Part shown: piece after piece, positions 1 to 10,854 of the stretch
Layout of the letters: each line of letters starts with the position of its first letter
Position numbering within the stretch: the stretch's first letter is position 1
Origin: an uncultured Bacteroidales bacterium
GTDB taxonomy: Bacteria > Bacteroidota > Bacteroidia > Bacteroidales > JAFGXI01
Assembly (NCBI GenBank): GCA_947311115.1
Contig: CAMZKE010000093.1
Coordinates: 1 to 51,307 of the forward strand
Length of the DNA stretch: 51,307 bases
Direction of reading: 5' to 3'
Notes under the pieces: generated by a model
What the model was told of the DNA's origin: nothing
What the model saw: the letters and a program-made list of their open reading frames with translations, nothing else
The model's database searches: none
Translations under genes and position numbers: made by a program

Positions 1-8
1 AATTCCAT

Positions 9-67
9 CTAACTAAATTGGTAAAATCTGAATATTACCAACATGGTATTTATCAAAATTTAGTTAG
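9..67 (+). terminator. Nested inverted repeat, possible terminator of an upstream gene
   Basis: Perfect 11-bp outer arms at 9-19 and 57-67 enclose a second 7-bp hairpin (18-24 with 35-41). The right arm is followed on the plus strand by a T-rich run (69-76). This could end a plus-strand transcript that starts left of the window. It could equally be a structured repeat, since the enclosed bases are longer than in a simple terminator. No gene is visible in 1-206. Confidence 0.35.
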
Positions 68-156
68 CTATTTTTTGCTACTTTTTCTAAAGTCTTGTAA
101 TCCGGGTTAATTACTAATGTTTATTACACAAATTACATTTTGTTATTTGTAAAAGA

Positions 157-184
157 AACCGATAATGAATTAACATTATCGGTT
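157..184 (-). terminator. Rho-independent terminator of the receiver-kinase gene
   Basis: A perfect 11-bp stem (157-167 with 174-184) has a 6-nt loop. Read on the minus strand, the stem is followed by a short T-rich stretch (TCTTTT). It begins 22 bp beyond the stop of the minus-strand kinase gene, the expected place for its terminator. Confidence 0.65.
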
Positions 185-206
185 AAAACACAAAAAACTA
201 AACTAA

Positions 207-1292
207 CTATATATTTACTATATTGAAAACCAATTTTACTTTAAAAAATTTATTGTACTCGCTATATATCTTTAAATCAAGATTATAAATATCTGATATT
301 AATTTTACAATTGCTAAGCCTATACCAATACCCTGCTGTTCTTGAGTGTTTCTATTGAATTGCATAAATGCACCGATATTTGAGATTTGTTTTTTTGTTA
401 TACCTGAACCACTATTTTCGATAGTTAAAACTAATTTGTTATTTTTTATTAATGATGAAATTCTTATTAAATCATTATTTTTTGAAAATTTAACTGCGTT
501 AGATATAATTTCATTTATTAATATTTTTAAATGTTCTTGCATAATTCTTATTTCTGCTTCTTGAGTTTGTAATAAAAATTCATTATTACTGTTCGCTAAT
601 TCATTAATTGAATTATTAATAATTTTAGCTAAATTAACGCAGCTATTTTCTTGTAATTTTATAACGCTTGTATTATCAGATGCCAGAGTCATTAATTTTA
701 TGTAAATTAAGTAGCGTTCAATTAGATGCAATACTCTATTGCCACTTTCGTTTATGTGGTCAGCAAATTCTTTTATTTCTTTTTTTGATAATTTATTATT
801 GTCAGTTTTTATTAAATATGAAAATCCTAAAATGCTATTAAGCGGTGTGCGTAGTTCGTGAGGGATACTTTTTAAAATACTTTCTCGTAGTGCTTTTAAT
901 CGTTCTTCACTTTTTCGCTTAGCTCTAAGCTTTATTTTTACCGCTTGTACTAAATCATCAGTACTTATAGGTTTAGTTAAATAATCTTCAGCTCCTAAAT
1001 CAAGTGTATTTTTAATGTATTCTTTATCAGATAAAGCTGATAAAAATATAAATGGTATATTTTCTGTAAATGGGTTGCTTTTAACCTCTTTCATCATTTC
1101 TAATCCATTTTTGTGAGGCATTAGCATATCTGAAATAATTATATCAGGAAGTTTTTCTTGTGCTAACCTCAACCCTTCTTCGCCATCCTTTGCTTCAACT
1201 ACTTGATAATCTTCCATTTCCATTAGGTCTAGTAATTCTTGCCGAATAGCTTGATTATCTTCTACTATTAATATTTTCGCACTAGTTGTCAT
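207..1292 (-). CDS. Response regulator receiver-histidine kinase hybrid
   Basis: Cytoplasmic signalling protein of 361 aa with a reversed hybrid layout: receiver domain first (about 5-125), then HisKA and HATPase. The receiver has acidic E11/D12, phosphoacceptor D55 (ISDMLMP), S85 and K107 (TKP). The H-box is HELRTP with H145. The ATPase part has an N-box (NEIISNA, N265) and a G2-type glycine stretch (GIGIGL, 321-326). There is no membrane segment or sensory domain, so input should come by phosphotransfer or partner binding. The G1 box reads NSGSG where DxGxG is usual, so the adenine-contacting Asp is Asn; this variant occurs in other kinases and need not kill activity. No output domain or cognate partner is adjacent; the neighbouring alpha-2-macroglobulin is divergent. 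Target unknown. Confidence 0.9.
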   Translation of the reverse strand: MTTSAKILIVEDNQAIRQELLDLMEMEDYQVVEAKDGEEGLRLAQEKLPDIIISDMLMPHKNGLEMMKEVKSNPFTENIPFIFLSALSDKEYIKNTLDLGAEDYLTKPISTDDLVQAVKIKLRAKRKSEERLKALRESILKSIPHELRTPLNSILGFSYLIKTDNNKLSKKEIKEFADHINESGNRVLHLIERYLIYIKLMTLASDNTSVIKLQENSCVNLAKIINNSINELANSNNEFLLQTQEAEIRIMQEHLKILINEIISNAVKFSKNNDLIRISSLIKNNKLVLTIENSGSGITKKQISNIGAFMQFNRNTQEQQGIGIGLAIVKLISDIYNLDLKIYSEYNKFFKVKLVFNIVNI

Positions 1293-1642
1293 TGTGTTGT
1301 TTTTTATGCAAGGTACAATAATAGAACCCTATAGTAATGACATATTAAAGCCAAATATTTTATTGAGTAGTAATACCTAAATTTAGTAATTATAAATTTG
1401 TGGGTATTTGTACCCATTTATTAAAATGCAATATTTAGCCTATTAATTGTGTATATATATGATGTAAATTTGTAACGAATCTAAAACAACTAAAACTTAA
1501 TGTTTCAAAGAAAGCCCGCAAGGGCTTTTTTTATTTTAACTCATCAAAAAAATTACAATCTTATTTTCGGCTCAAAAATTGTTTTATGGAAATTAGAGTT
1601 TTTTTACTCTTAATGTTATATTTTTATTATAAATTAAATACA
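1293..1642. promoter_or_regulatory. Divergent intergenic region with promoter-like boxes
   Basis: No gene seen. This 350-bp gap separates the minus-strand kinase from the plus-strand alpha-2-macroglobulin. It holds two plus-strand matches to the Bacteroidota -7 box TAnnTTTG (TAAATTTG at 1393-1400 and 1465-1472), a small inverted repeat at 1402-1415 (GGGTA/TACCC), and a strong hairpin at 1512-1527. The 1465 box has a TTG 15 bp upstream, shorter than the usual spacing. Which box drives which gene cannot be settled by eye. Confidence 0.4.
1512..1537 (+). terminator. Hairpin plus T-run terminator with no obvious gene upstream
   Basis: AAGCCC/GGGCTT stem (1512-1517 with 1522-1527), GCAA loop, then a run of T. 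It reads as a classical intrinsic terminator on the plus strand, yet no plus-strand gene precedes it. It could end a very short transcript from the TAAATTTG box at 1465, or act as an insulator or attenuator ahead of the alpha-2-macroglobulin gene. Confidence 0.6.
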
Positions 1643-4600
1643 ATGAAAATGAAAACAAGGTTTTATTTATTCTCGGCAGTTGTTTTGTTTAGTTTATTGG
1701 GTTTTGGCTTTAGTAATTTTGAACCTGATAATAAACCAATTAAACTTTCAAATTCAGATGAATATGTTGCAGATTGGAAAAAAGTTGATAGTCTTAGTAA
1801 TAAAGGCTTGCCAAAATCAGCATTAAAAATTGTTAATGCTATTTATATTGATGCGAAAAATAAAAATAATTCAAACCAGATAATAAAATCATTTATTTAT
1901 AAAATGAAATTTAAAAATGCAGTTGAAGAAAGTGGATTTGAAAATTCAATTTATGATTTACAGAAAGAAATATTAGTTGCAAAATATCCATCGAAAAATA
2001 TAATGCAATCGATGTTAGCCGAAATGTATTGGATGTATTACCAAGCTAATCGTTGGAAGTTTTCAAAACGTACGCAAACTATTGGCTATTCAAGTAACGA
2101 TATAAAAACTTGGGATTTGAACACTCTTGCCGACCATGCAATAAAAAATTATAAATTATCATTACAAAATGCCGATAGTTTAAAACGTACACCTATTTCG
2201 TATTTTAGTGTACTAATAAATAAAGGCGAAAACACCGAAAATTTACGTACAACATTGTACGATTTTTTAGCTCAACGAGCTATAGATTTTTTTAAGAACA
2301 AAGAAATTGCTTTATCACGACCTACCGATAGTTTTCAGTTAAAAGAAAACTTTTATTTTGCCGATGCAAGTATATTTGCAAATACAAAAATTGAATCGTT
2401 AGATACTTTATCACTTCAATTTTATGGTATAAAGATATTGCAAAATATAACTAAGTTTAGATTGTTAGATAAAAATATAGATGCTTTTGTTGATGTAGAA
2501 TTGCAACGATTACAATTTGTTTATTCAAATTCAACAAATCCTAATAAAGATAGATTATATAAAATAGCTATTGAGAATTTGTTAAAAAAATATGGAAATA
2601 AACCATTTTCAACAAATATATCGTTTGAATTAGGTAGTTATTACAACAATTTAGGAAGTAAGTATTATTACGCCGATACAGCAACTTATAAATATAAAAA
2701 ATACGAACTATTAGCATACAAAATTTTCGATAATGCTATAAAGAAATACCCTAATACTATTGGAGCAAAAAAAGGTAAATATATTTTAAATCAGATGATG
2801 AAAAAAAGCTTATCATTTGAGATAGAAAAAGTTATTATCCCAAATAATAATTTTGTAAGTTTTGTTAAGTACAAGAATATTGAAACTGTTTATACTAAGT
2901 TATTAAAATTAGATTTTAATGAATATAAAAAATTATCGAATAACTATTACGGCGAAGATTTGTATAACAAATTACTACAAAATTCGGAAGTTGTAAAAAC
3001 AAACTATTTCACTTTAGTTTCAGATAAAGATTTTAATGCACATAGTACCGAGTTTATTTTTAATAAACTAAATACAGGATTCTATTTATTGGTTATGTCC
3101 GATAACTCTGAGTTTAACACAAAAGAATCATTATTGAGTTATAAAACATTTACTGTTTCAAATTTAAGTTACATAAGTAGTAACAACAAAAATATGGTTG
3201 AGTTTTATATTTTAAACAGAACAACGGGAGAGCCAATTAATGAAGCAAAAATTGATATTTTTACTCAAAAATACGATTATCACCAACGAAAATACATTCG
3301 TAAAAAAATAAGCACTAAAAATTCTAATAAATTAGGATATTTATCAATCAATAATGCAGGTAATAATAGTTTTTATATAGACATTTATTATAAAGATGAT
3401 TTTTTAACATCAAATAACTCGTTCTATGCTTACGATTATGGTTACAAAGAAAAACCACATATAAAAAACCATATTTTTACTGATAGAGCTATATATCGTC
3501 CGGGACAAACAGTATATTTTAAAGGTATAGCAATAAAATACGAGGGCGATAAACGAAAAATTGTTACTAATAAAACTGAGTTGGTTAATTTTTATGATGT
3601 TAATTATCAGATGGTTTCTGCGTTGAAACTAAAAACAAACGAATTTGGAACTTTTAACGGAAGTTTTGAAATACCACTTGGAATATTAAATGGACAAATG
3701 CAAATACAAACCCCAGACGGTAGTGTATATTTTAATGTTGAGGAATACAAGCGTCCTAAATTTGAAACTTCAATTTTACCTTTTAAAGGAAATTACCAAC
3801 TATATGATTCAGTTGCAATACAAGGAAAAGCATTGTCTTATTCGGGAGCAAATATTACTGATGCACAAGTTAAGTATCGTGTTATTCGTTCACCTAAATG
3901 GCGATATTGGTGGTGGAACAGAACAGAGCCAACTGTAGAAATTGCAAACGGAACAACTACAACAAACGATAAAGGTATTTATACAATTAATTTTAAGGCT
4001 TTGCCTGATTTAAAGTATAAACAATCAGAAGGTATTTCGTTTAATTATACAATATATGTCGATGTTATTGATAATAATGGCGAAACTCAATCTACATCGA
4101 GTAATATAAATATTGGTTATGTTGATTTGAATATTTCGGCAAATATACCATCCGCAATAGCAAAAGAAAATACCGATACATTTAAAATAAGCACAACAAA
4201 CCTTAACGGAGAATTTGTTAGTGCAAAAGGTAATATTAAAATTTTTAAATTAAAGTCGTTAAAGAGGGCAAAGCAAAAACGATTATGGTCAGAGCCTGAT
4301 ACCTATATATATAATAAAACACAGTGGGAACAAAAAATACCGGATATAGAATATCAAACTCAAAATGTAATGAATTTACAAACAGAAAAACAAGTATTTT
4401 CATCAAATTTTGATACAGAAAAAGATAAAATATTATTACTTCCTAATTTAATAAAGTGGCAAACGGGTTATTATAAACTTATTGCAAGCTCAAAAGATGC
4501 TTTTGGTAATGATGTTGATAATATACAATATTTTACTTTGTTTTCAGATAAATCAACTGAAATGCCATATCCTCAAATTTCGTGGTATAAACCATTAAAA

Positions 4601-7600
4601 GTAAATTGCGAACCTGGTGATACTGCAAAACTTTTAATTGGCTCAAGCAAAAAAGTAAAAGTTATATACGAACTTGAAAGAAAAAATACATCACAAAAAC
4701 ATTTTATCGAAATTAATAATGAGCAAAAGTTAATATCAATACCTATAGCCGAAGAAGATAGAGGTAATATTACAGTATATTTTAGTTATGTGTATAATAA
4801 TAGGGTATATTTTTATACTCAAACTATTGTTGTTCCTAATTCAAATAAAGAATTAGACATAAGTTTTCAAACCTTTAGGAATAAACTGTTACCCGGTACT
4901 AAAGAAAAATGGTTAATGACAATTAAAAATAAAAATGGTGATGCTGTTATGTCAGAATTGATGGCTGTTTTATACGATAAATCTCTTGATAAGTTTGCTA
5001 CAAATACTTGGTTTTTAAATATTTGGGATACTCGATACAATGATAAAAGTTGGCAAACAGATATGTTTGGATCGCAATCATCGCAACTTATTTATAATAC
5101 AAATAAACAATATGTTGCATATCCAAATATACGTTACGATACATTTAATTGGTTTGGTTTTAATTATTACGCAAACAATTATTATAAATTTAGTAATGGT
5201 TTAACTCGTTCGGCAGGAGGAAAAATGTTAGAAGAAACAGTAATGGCAGAAACAACTGAAGATGAACGTAATTATGATGCTGTACCTGCCGAAAAATCTA
5301 AAAAAGCAGTAACAAAAGGAGTTGCACATATTGGAGAACTCAAAAAAGCAGAAGCAGGTAGCACTGATAAAAAATTATCGCAAATAAAAGCACGCACAAA
5401 TTTTAACGAAACAGCATTTTTCTATCCCGAATTACGAACAAACGAAAAAGGAGAGCTTGTTGTAGAATTTACTATTCCGGAAAGTCTAACAACATGGAGA
5501 ATGAAAGGTTTAGCTACGACAAAAGACCTTAAAATAGGATATGTAGAAAACGAATTAATTACACAAAAAGATTTAATGGTAATGCCAAATCCTCCACGGT
5601 TTTTTAGGGAGGGAGATATAATAAAGTTTCCTTTAAAAATATCGAATGTGTCGAAAAAAGAACTTAAAGTTAATTACAATATTGAGTTTTTTGATGCCAT
5701 TACAAATAAACGATTAAATATTTTAGATAATGTTAAAAATAATGCTGTAACAATTACAAAAGGCGGAAATAGCTCTGTTTACGCAACTATTACAATACCC
5801 GATAATATTGATGCCATAAAATACAGGGTTGTAGCTAAAGCAGGCAAATTTTCTGATGCCGAAGAAAATGTAATTCCCGTATTGAATAACAGAATGCTTG
5901 TTACCGAAAGTATGCCTTTGCCAATTAGAGGAAATACATCAAAAACTTTTACATTTACAAAATTAAAGAATAACAAATCCAAAACTTTTAAAAATTATAA
6001 ATATACATTAGAATTTACATCAAATCCTGCATGGTATGCTGTTCAATCTTTGCCATATTTAATGGAGTATCCTTACGAATGTGCCGAACAGACATTTAGT
6101 CGTTTTTATGCAAATTCTATTGCGAGTCATATTGCAAATTCATCGCCTAAAATTAAAGCTGTTTTCAATTCATGGAAAAATGCACCAAAATCAGAAGCTC
6201 TTTTATCAAATCTTGAAAAAAATAAAGAGTTAAAAGCTCTTATGTTAGAAGAAACGCCTTGGGTATTAGATGGAAAAAATGAAAGTGAACGTAAGGCACG
6301 TATTGGTTTGCTTTTCAACCTTAATAAAATGAGTTATGAGCAAAACAAAGCATTGCGAAAACTTCAAAATATGCAAAGCCCTAATGGTGGTTGGCCTTGG
6401 TTTAAGGGTATGCCCGATAATAGATATATTACTCAATATATTATTTCTGGACTTGGGCATTTAACCCATTTGGGTGTAAAAAATATTCGTAATGATTATA
6501 AAACTTGGCAAATGACTTTAAAAGCTATTAACTATCTTGATAATAGGATTTTAGATGATTACACGACACTTGTCAAAAATTACACAAAGAGCGAAATTGA
6601 AAATCAACATATTAGCAGTACACAAATACAATATTTATATGCTCGTAGTTTTTTTAATGATGTTGAAATACCCCAAAAAATTAGTGATGCATATAATTAT
6701 TATATTAAACAAGCAAAACGGTATTGGCACAGTGAAAATAAATACTCACAAGCTATGATTGCATTGGCTTTATATAGAGACGGGGGTGCAAAAACAGGTA
6801 TTCATATTGAGCAAGAAATTGTTAAATCTTTAAAAGAAAATTCTATTATTGATAAGGAAATGGGAATGTATTGGAAAGCTAATACAGCCGGGTATTATTG
6901 GTATCAAGCACCTATTGAGACTCAGGCTCTTATGATTGAGGCTTTTGATGAGGTTGCAAACGACCAAAATGCAGTTGAAGAACTAAAAATATGGTTGCTA
7001 AAACAGAAACAAACTCAAAATTGGGGCACTACAAAAGCTACTTCAGAAGCTATTTATGCTATGTTATTAAAGGGGAGTAATTTGCTTGCAAGCGATAAAC
7101 TTGTTGAAATAAAATTAGGGAATAATAATATTGACCCTCGTATAATAGACGGTGTAAATATTGAAGCAGGAACAGGTTATTTTAAAACATCGTGGAACGG
7201 AAATGAAATTACACCCGAAATGGGCAAAATAACTGTAAGCAAAAAAGATGATGGTGTAGCTTGGGGAGCCGTTTATTGGCAGTATTTTGAACAATTAGAT
7301 AAAATTACAAAACATAAAACGCCTTTATATTTAGAGAAGAAGTTGTTTGTTGAAAAACTCACAAAATCAGGGAAAATAATTGAGCCAATAACAAAAAACA
7401 AGCTGAAAGTTGGCGATAAAGTAATTGTTCGTATAGAGCTTCGTGTTGATCGTAATATGGAATATGTACATATGAAAGATATGCGTGCAAGTGGTTTTGA
7501 ACCAATAAATGTAATTTCACAATATAAATATCAAGATGGTTTGGGTTATTACGAAACTACAAAAGATGCATCTACAAATTTCTTTATGGATTATCTTAGA

Positions 7601-7738
7601 AAAGGAACTTATGTGTTTGAATACCCGTTAAGAGTATCTCATAGTGGTGATTTTTCAAATGGTATTACAACTATACAATGTATGTATGCACCTGAGTTTA
7701 CCAGCCATAGCGAGGGTGTTAGGGTTGATGTTGAGTAG
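1643..7738 (+). CDS. Alpha-2-macroglobulin family protein with thioester
   Basis: Large secreted or periplasmic protein (2031 aa from this start) of the bacterial alpha-2-macroglobulin family, thought to trap foreign proteases by covalent capture. I chose the ATG at 1643 because it begins directly with a signal peptide (MKMKTRFYLFSAVV...GFGFSN, no lipobox Cys); an in-frame ATG at 1586 would add 19 residues ahead of it. The MG-domain hallmark TDRAIYRPGQTVYFKG lies near 613. A hydrophilic low-complexity stretch near 1190-1255 is the likely bait region. The A2M domain (FFYPELRTNEKG...ESLTTWRMKG) starts near 1256. The thioester motif is intact as YECAEQ (C1480, Q1483), followed by the alpha-toroid with PNGGWPWF. 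No penicillin-binding protein 1C gene, the usual partner in proteobacteria, is adjacent. It ends at a bidirectional terminator. Confidence 0.92.
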   Translation: MKMKTRFYLFSAVVLFSLLGFGFSNFEPDNKPIKLSNSDEYVADWKKVDSLSNKGLPKSALKIVNAIYIDAKNKNNSNQIIKSFIYKMKFKNAVEESGFENSIYDLQKEILVAKYPSKNIMQSMLAEMYWMYYQANRWKFSKRTQTIGYSSNDIKTWDLNTLADHAIKNYKLSLQNADSLKRTPISYFSVLINKGENTENLRTTLYDFLAQRAIDFFKNKEIALSRPTDSFQLKENFYFADASIFANTKIESLDTLSLQFYGIKILQNITKFRLLDKNIDAFVDVELQRLQFVYSNSTNPNKDRLYKIAIENLLKKYGNKPFSTNISFELGSYYNNLGSKYYYADTATYKYKKYELLAYKIFDNAIKKYPNTIGAKKGKYILNQMMKKSLSFEIEKVIIPNNNFVSFVKYKNIETVYTKLLKLDFNEYKKLSNNYYGEDLYNKLLQNSEVVKTNYFTLVSDKDFNAHSTEFIFNKLNTGFYLLVMSDNSEFNTKESLLSYKTFTVSNLSYISSNNKNMVEFYILNRTTGEPINEAKIDIFTQKYDYHQRKYIRKKISTKNSNKLGYLSINNAGNNSFYIDIYYKDDFLTSNNSFYAYDYGYKEKPHIKNHIFTDRAIYRPGQTVYFKGIAIKYEGDKRKIVTNKTELVNFYDVNYQMVSALKLKTNEFGTFNGSFEIPLGILNGQMQIQTPDGSVYFNVEEYKRPKFETSILPFKGNYQLYDSVAIQGKALSYSGANITDAQVKYRVIRSPKWRYWWWNRTEPTVEIANGTTTTNDKGIYTINFKALPDLKYKQSEGISFNYTIYVDVIDNNGETQSTSSNINIGYVDLNISANIPSAIAKENTDTFKISTTNLNGEFVSAKGNIKIFKLKSLKRAKQKRLWSEPDTYIYNKTQWEQKIPDIEYQTQNVMNLQTEKQVFSSNFDTEKDKILLLPNLIKWQTGYYKLIASSKDAFGNDVDNIQYFTLFSDKSTEMPYPQISWYKPLKVNCEPGDTAKLLIGSSKKVKVIYELERKNTSQKHFIEINNEQKLISIPIAEEDRGNITVYFSYVYNNRVYFYTQTIVVPNSNKELDISFQTFRNKLLPGTKEKWLMTIKNKNGDAVMSELMAVLYDKSLDKFATNTWFLNIWDTRYNDKSWQTDMFGSQSSQLIYNTNKQYVAYPNIRYDTFNWFGFNYYANNYYKFSNGLTRSAGGKMLEETVMAETTEDERNYDAVPAEKSKKAVTKGVAHIGELKKAEAGSTDKKLSQIKARTNFNETAFFYPELRTNEKGELVVEFTIPESLTTWRMKGLATTKDLKIGYVENELITQKDLMVMPNPPRFFREGDIIKFPLKISNVSKKELKVNYNIEFFDAITNKRLNILDNVKNNAVTITKGGNSSVYATITIPDNIDAIKYRVVAKAGKFSDAEENVIPVLNNRMLVTESMPLPIRGNTSKTFTFTKLKNNKSKTFKNYKYTLEFTSNPAWYAVQSLPYLMEYPYECAEQTFSRFYANSIASHIANSSPKIKAVFNSWKNAPKSEALLSNLEKNKELKALMLEETPWVLDGKNESERKARIGLLFNLNKMSYEQNKALRKLQNMQSPNGGWPWFKGMPDNRYITQYIISGLGHLTHLGVKNIRNDYKTWQMTLKAINYLDNRILDDYTTLVKNYTKSEIENQHISSTQIQYLYARSFFNDVEIPQKISDAYNYYIKQAKRYWHSENKYSQAMIALALYRDGGAKTGIHIEQEIVKSLKENSIIDKEMGMYWKANTAGYYWYQAPIETQALMIEAFDEVANDQNAVEELKIWLLKQKQTQNWGTTKATSEAIYAMLLKGSNLLASDKLVEIKLGNNNIDPRIIDGVNIEAGTGYFKTSWNGNEITPEMGKITVSKKDDGVAWGAVYWQYFEQLDKITKHKTPLYLEKKLFVEKLTKSGKIIEPITKNKLKVGDKVIVRIELRVDRNMEYVHMKDMRASGFEPINVISQYKYQDGLGYYETTKDASTNFFMDYLRKGTYVFEYPLRVSHSGDFSNGITTIQCMYAPEFTSHSEGVRVDVE

Positions 7739-7772
7739 ATTTTGTCAAATATTTTTGTCTATTAGGCACTAA

Positions 7773-7808
7773 CTAAAAAAGGAAGCAAATATTTGCTTCC
7801 TTTTTTAG
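7773..7808. terminator. Bidirectional rho-independent terminator
   Basis: A perfect 36-bp palindrome, 18 bp per arm. The A6 on the left and T6 on the right supply the U-tract for either strand. It lies between the convergent alpha-2-macroglobulin (+) and infB (-) genes and should end both. Confidence 0.9.
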
Positions 7809-7827
7809 TATTGTATAAATAAGCGTA

Positions 7828-10803
7828 TTATAAAGTACGCTTATGTTCTGTTTCAATAAATGCTTCAATATTATCGCCAGCTTTAATGTCGTTATAGTTT
7901 TTAATACTAACACCACATTCAAGTCCTGCAACAACTTCTTTTGCATCATCTTTAAATCGTTTAAGAGCAGCTAATTCTCCGGTGTAAACTACAATACCAT
8001 CTCTAATTAAGCGAACTTTAGCACCTGATTTAATTTTACCTTCTTTAACCATACAGCCTGCAATAGTACCAACTTTAGTAATTTTGAAAGTCTCTAGCAC
8101 TTCAAGATTAGAAATAATTGTTTCTTTAATTTCAGGAGAAAGCATGCCTTCCATAGCATCTCTCAACTCGTTAATAGCATCGTAAATAATAGAGTAAAGT
8201 CTAATTTCAACTTCTTCTTTTTCAGCTAATCTACGTGCTGCAACCGATGGGCGAACTTGGAAACCAATAATTACAGCATCTGAAGCAGTAGCAAGCAATA
8301 CGTCCGATTCTGAAATTTGACCAACAGCTTTATGAATTACATTAACAATAATTTCGTCGGTAGAAAGTTTTTGTAACGAGTCAGTTAATGCTTCAATTGA
8401 GCCATCAACATCACCTTTTATAATTACGTTTAGTTCTTGGAAGTTGCCAATTGCAATACGTCTTCCAATCTCGTCAAGAGTAATATGTTTTTGTGAACGT
8501 AAATTCTGTTCACGTTGTAATTGTAATCTTTTATTTGCAATTTCTCTTGCTTCTGATGTTGTTTTCATTACATTGAAAACGTCACCCGCTTGTGGTGCTC
8601 CATCTAAACCAAGAATTAACACAGGTATTGATGGCCCTGCTTCTTTAATTTTTTCGCCACGTTCGTTAAACATAGCTTTTACATGTCCGTAATTACTTCC
8701 GGCAAGTAATACATCACCAATTTTAAGAGTACCGGATTCAACAAGTACTGTAGCTAAATAACCTCTACCTTTATCAAGTGATGATTCAACAACCGAACCT
8801 GTTGCAGGTTTATTTGGATTAGCTTTTAGTTCTAACATTTCTGCTTCTAAAACTACTTTTTCTAGAAGCTCTTCTATATTAATACCATTTTTTGCTGAAA
8901 TATCTTGTGATTGATACTTTCCTCCCCAATCTTCCACAAGGAAATTTTTTGCAGCTAATTGTTCTTTAATTTTTTCAGGGTTAGCGTTAGGTTTATCAAT
9001 TTTATTTATTGCAAAAATAATTGGTACTCCAGCCGCTTGTGCATGATTAATAGCCTCGGTAGTTTGTGGTTTTATACCATCGTCAGCAGCAATTACAATA
9101 ATTGCAATATCGGTAACTTGTGTACCTCTGGCACGCATGGCTGTAAATGCTTCGTGTCCCGGAGTATCTAGGAATGATATTATTTCACCATTCTTTAATT
9201 TTACACTATATGCTCCAATATGCTGAGTAATTCCTCCTGCTTCACCGGAAATTACATTTGCACTACGTATATAGTCAAGAAGTTTAGTTTTACCATGGTC
9301 AACATGTCCCATAACAGTAACTATTGGCGGACGTTTTACTAAGTCTTCTTCTTTATCTTCTTCAACTTGAATTGCTTCTTGAACATCAACTGAAATAAAT
9401 TCAATTTCATAATTAAATTCATCGGCAACAAGGGTAATTGTTTCTGCATCTAAACGTTGGTTTATTGATACAAATAAACCTAAATTCATACAAGTTGTTA
9501 TTACATCACTTGCATTAACATCCATCATTGATGCTAACTCACTTACTGAAACAAATTCAGTAATTTTAAGAATTGATTTTTCAAGCTCTTGTAATTCTGC
9601 ACTTTGTTGTGATTTTTGTCTAACGTCAGAACGTTTATCTCTACGGTGACGTACCGATTTAGATTTTCCTTTGTTTTGTAAACGAGCTAAAGTATCTTTA
9701 ATTTGTTTTTGAACATCTTCTTCTTTAATTTCAGTTTTTGGAGTATATTTCCCTTTTCTAAAATCTTTCTTTTTGAAATTCTTTCGGTCTTTATTATTAG
9801 TGTTATTGGTGTTTGCTCCACCTTTTTGAGGTGCCGGAACTTTAGAAGGGTCGATTTTTCTAACTCGTTTTCTTTTCTTCTTTTTCTTAAATTCGTTAGC
9901 CTTTTTATGGTCTTTTTTCTCAGGTGTTTTAGGTAATTCAATTTTACCCATAACTTTTGGCCCTGATAATTTTTCGAACTTAGTATTTATAAAGTTATCA
10001 TCTTCTTTTGGCTTTGTTGTTTCAGTAAGTTCATTTTTAGGTTTAACTTCAGCCGGTTTTTCAATAATTTCTTTTTGCTTTTTTAGGATTGCTTTTTCTG
10101 CTACTTTTTTCTTAATTTTCTCCTTTTTTATTTCTTTCTTAGATTTTTTATCAGGTCTTGTTTTCTGATTAATATCATCTAAGTTAATTTTAGCAACAAC
10201 TTTTGGTCCTTGTCCTTCCGTAGAAACTTCTTCTTTTTTTGGTGCAGATTTATTTTCGTCTTTCTTATCTTCTTTTGTTGTTTCTACTTTTGTTGTTTCT
10301 TTTTCAACTTCAATAGGTTTTTTAGAATTAGGTTTTTCTTCCTTTACTTTTTCAACAATAGGCTTCTCTTTTAATTGAGGTTTTTGTTCAACTTTAGGTT
10401 CGGCCTTTTTTGCTTTTGGTTTATCTAAATCAATTTTTCCAACAACTTTAGCTCCTTTAGGCTTATCTACTTTTATGGTAGTAAGTTCTTCAATTTTTGT
10501 TGAAACATTATCTTGAATAGTAAATTCTTTTTCTTTAGGAGTCTCCTCTTCTTCTATATCTTCAACAACTTCTTCCTTTGCCTTGCTTTTGGCTACGCCA
10601 AAGCTAACTTCTGTTGACTCTTTTTTCAAATCACGATCAGACTTATATTCCTTTAAAAGAATATCGTAAACATCTGCCGATAATTTTGTGTTAGGAGTAG
10701 ATTCAACTTCATGCCCCTTCTCGCTTAGAAATTCCACTATGGTAGAAATACCAACGTTAAATTCCTTCGCTGCTTTAATTAATCTTATACCTTTGTTGGC
10801 CAT
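7828..10803 (-). CDS. infB: Translation initiation factor IF-2
   Basis: GTPase that brings initiator tRNA to the 30S subunit and promotes subunit joining. At 991 aa it is longer than the E. coli protein because of an extended Lys/Glu/Pro-rich N-terminal half (about 60-400), usual in Bacteroidota. The N-terminal IF2_N module ([21 protein letters not shown]) is present. The GTPase core begins at 499-506 with GHVDHGKT, then DTPGH, NKID and SAK, followed by the beta-barrel and C-terminal tRNA-binding domains. It is the last gene of rimP-nusA-infB, 51 bp behind nusA, and is closed by the bidirectional terminator at 7773-7808. Confidence 0.98.
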   Translation of the reverse strand: MANKGIRLIKAAKEFNVGISTIVEFLSEKGHEVESTPNTKLSADVYDILLKEYKSDRDLKKESTEVSFGVAKSKAKEEVVEDIEEEETPKEKEFTIQDNVSTKIEELTTIKVDKPKGAKVVGKIDLDKPKAKKAEPKVEQKPQLKEKPIVEKVKEEKPNSKKPIEVEKETTKVETTKEDKKDENKSAPKKEEVSTEGQGPKVVAKINLDDINQKTRPDKKSKKEIKKEKIKKKVAEKAILKKQKEIIEKPAEVKPKNELTETTKPKEDDNFINTKFEKLSGPKVMGKIELPKTPEKKDHKKANEFKKKKKRKRVRKIDPSKVPAPQKGGANTNNTNNKDRKNFKKKDFRKGKYTPKTEIKEEDVQKQIKDTLARLQNKGKSKSVRHRRDKRSDVRQKSQQSAELQELEKSILKITEFVSVSELASMMDVNASDVITTCMNLGLFVSINQRLDAETITLVADEFNYEIEFISVDVQEAIQVEEDKEEDLVKRPPIVTVMGHVDHGKTKLLDYIRSANVISGEAGGITQHIGAYSVKLKNGEIISFLDTPGHEAFTAMRARGTQVTDIAIIVIAADDGIKPQTTEAINHAQAAGVPIIFAINKIDKPNANPEKIKEQLAAKNFLVEDWGGKYQSQDISAKNGINIEELLEKVVLEAEMLELKANPNKPATGSVVESSLDKGRGYLATVLVESGTLKIGDVLLAGSNYGHVKAMFNERGEKIKEAGPSIPVLILGLDGAPQAGDVFNVMKTTSEAREIANKRLQLQREQNLRSQKHITLDEIGRRIAIGNFQELNVIIKGDVDGSIEALTDSLQKLSTDEIIVNVIHKAVGQISESDVLLATASDAVIIGFQVRPSVAARRLAEKEEVEIRLYSIIYDAINELRDAMEGMLSPEIKETIISNLEVLETFKITKVGTIAGCMVKEGKIKSGAKVRLIRDGIVVYTGELAALKRFKDDAKEVVAGLECGVSIKNYNDIKAGDNIEAFIETEHKRTL

Positions 10804-10854
10804 AAGTTACTATTACAATTAATAAAAATGTGTATAAATATATATAATCTATAT

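Noticed and set aside
9703-9936. Open frames on the opposite strand of infB, the alpha-2-macroglobulin gene and other long genes
   Set aside because: They are antisense or out-of-frame shadows of strongly supported genes, with low-complexity composition and no recognisable domains.
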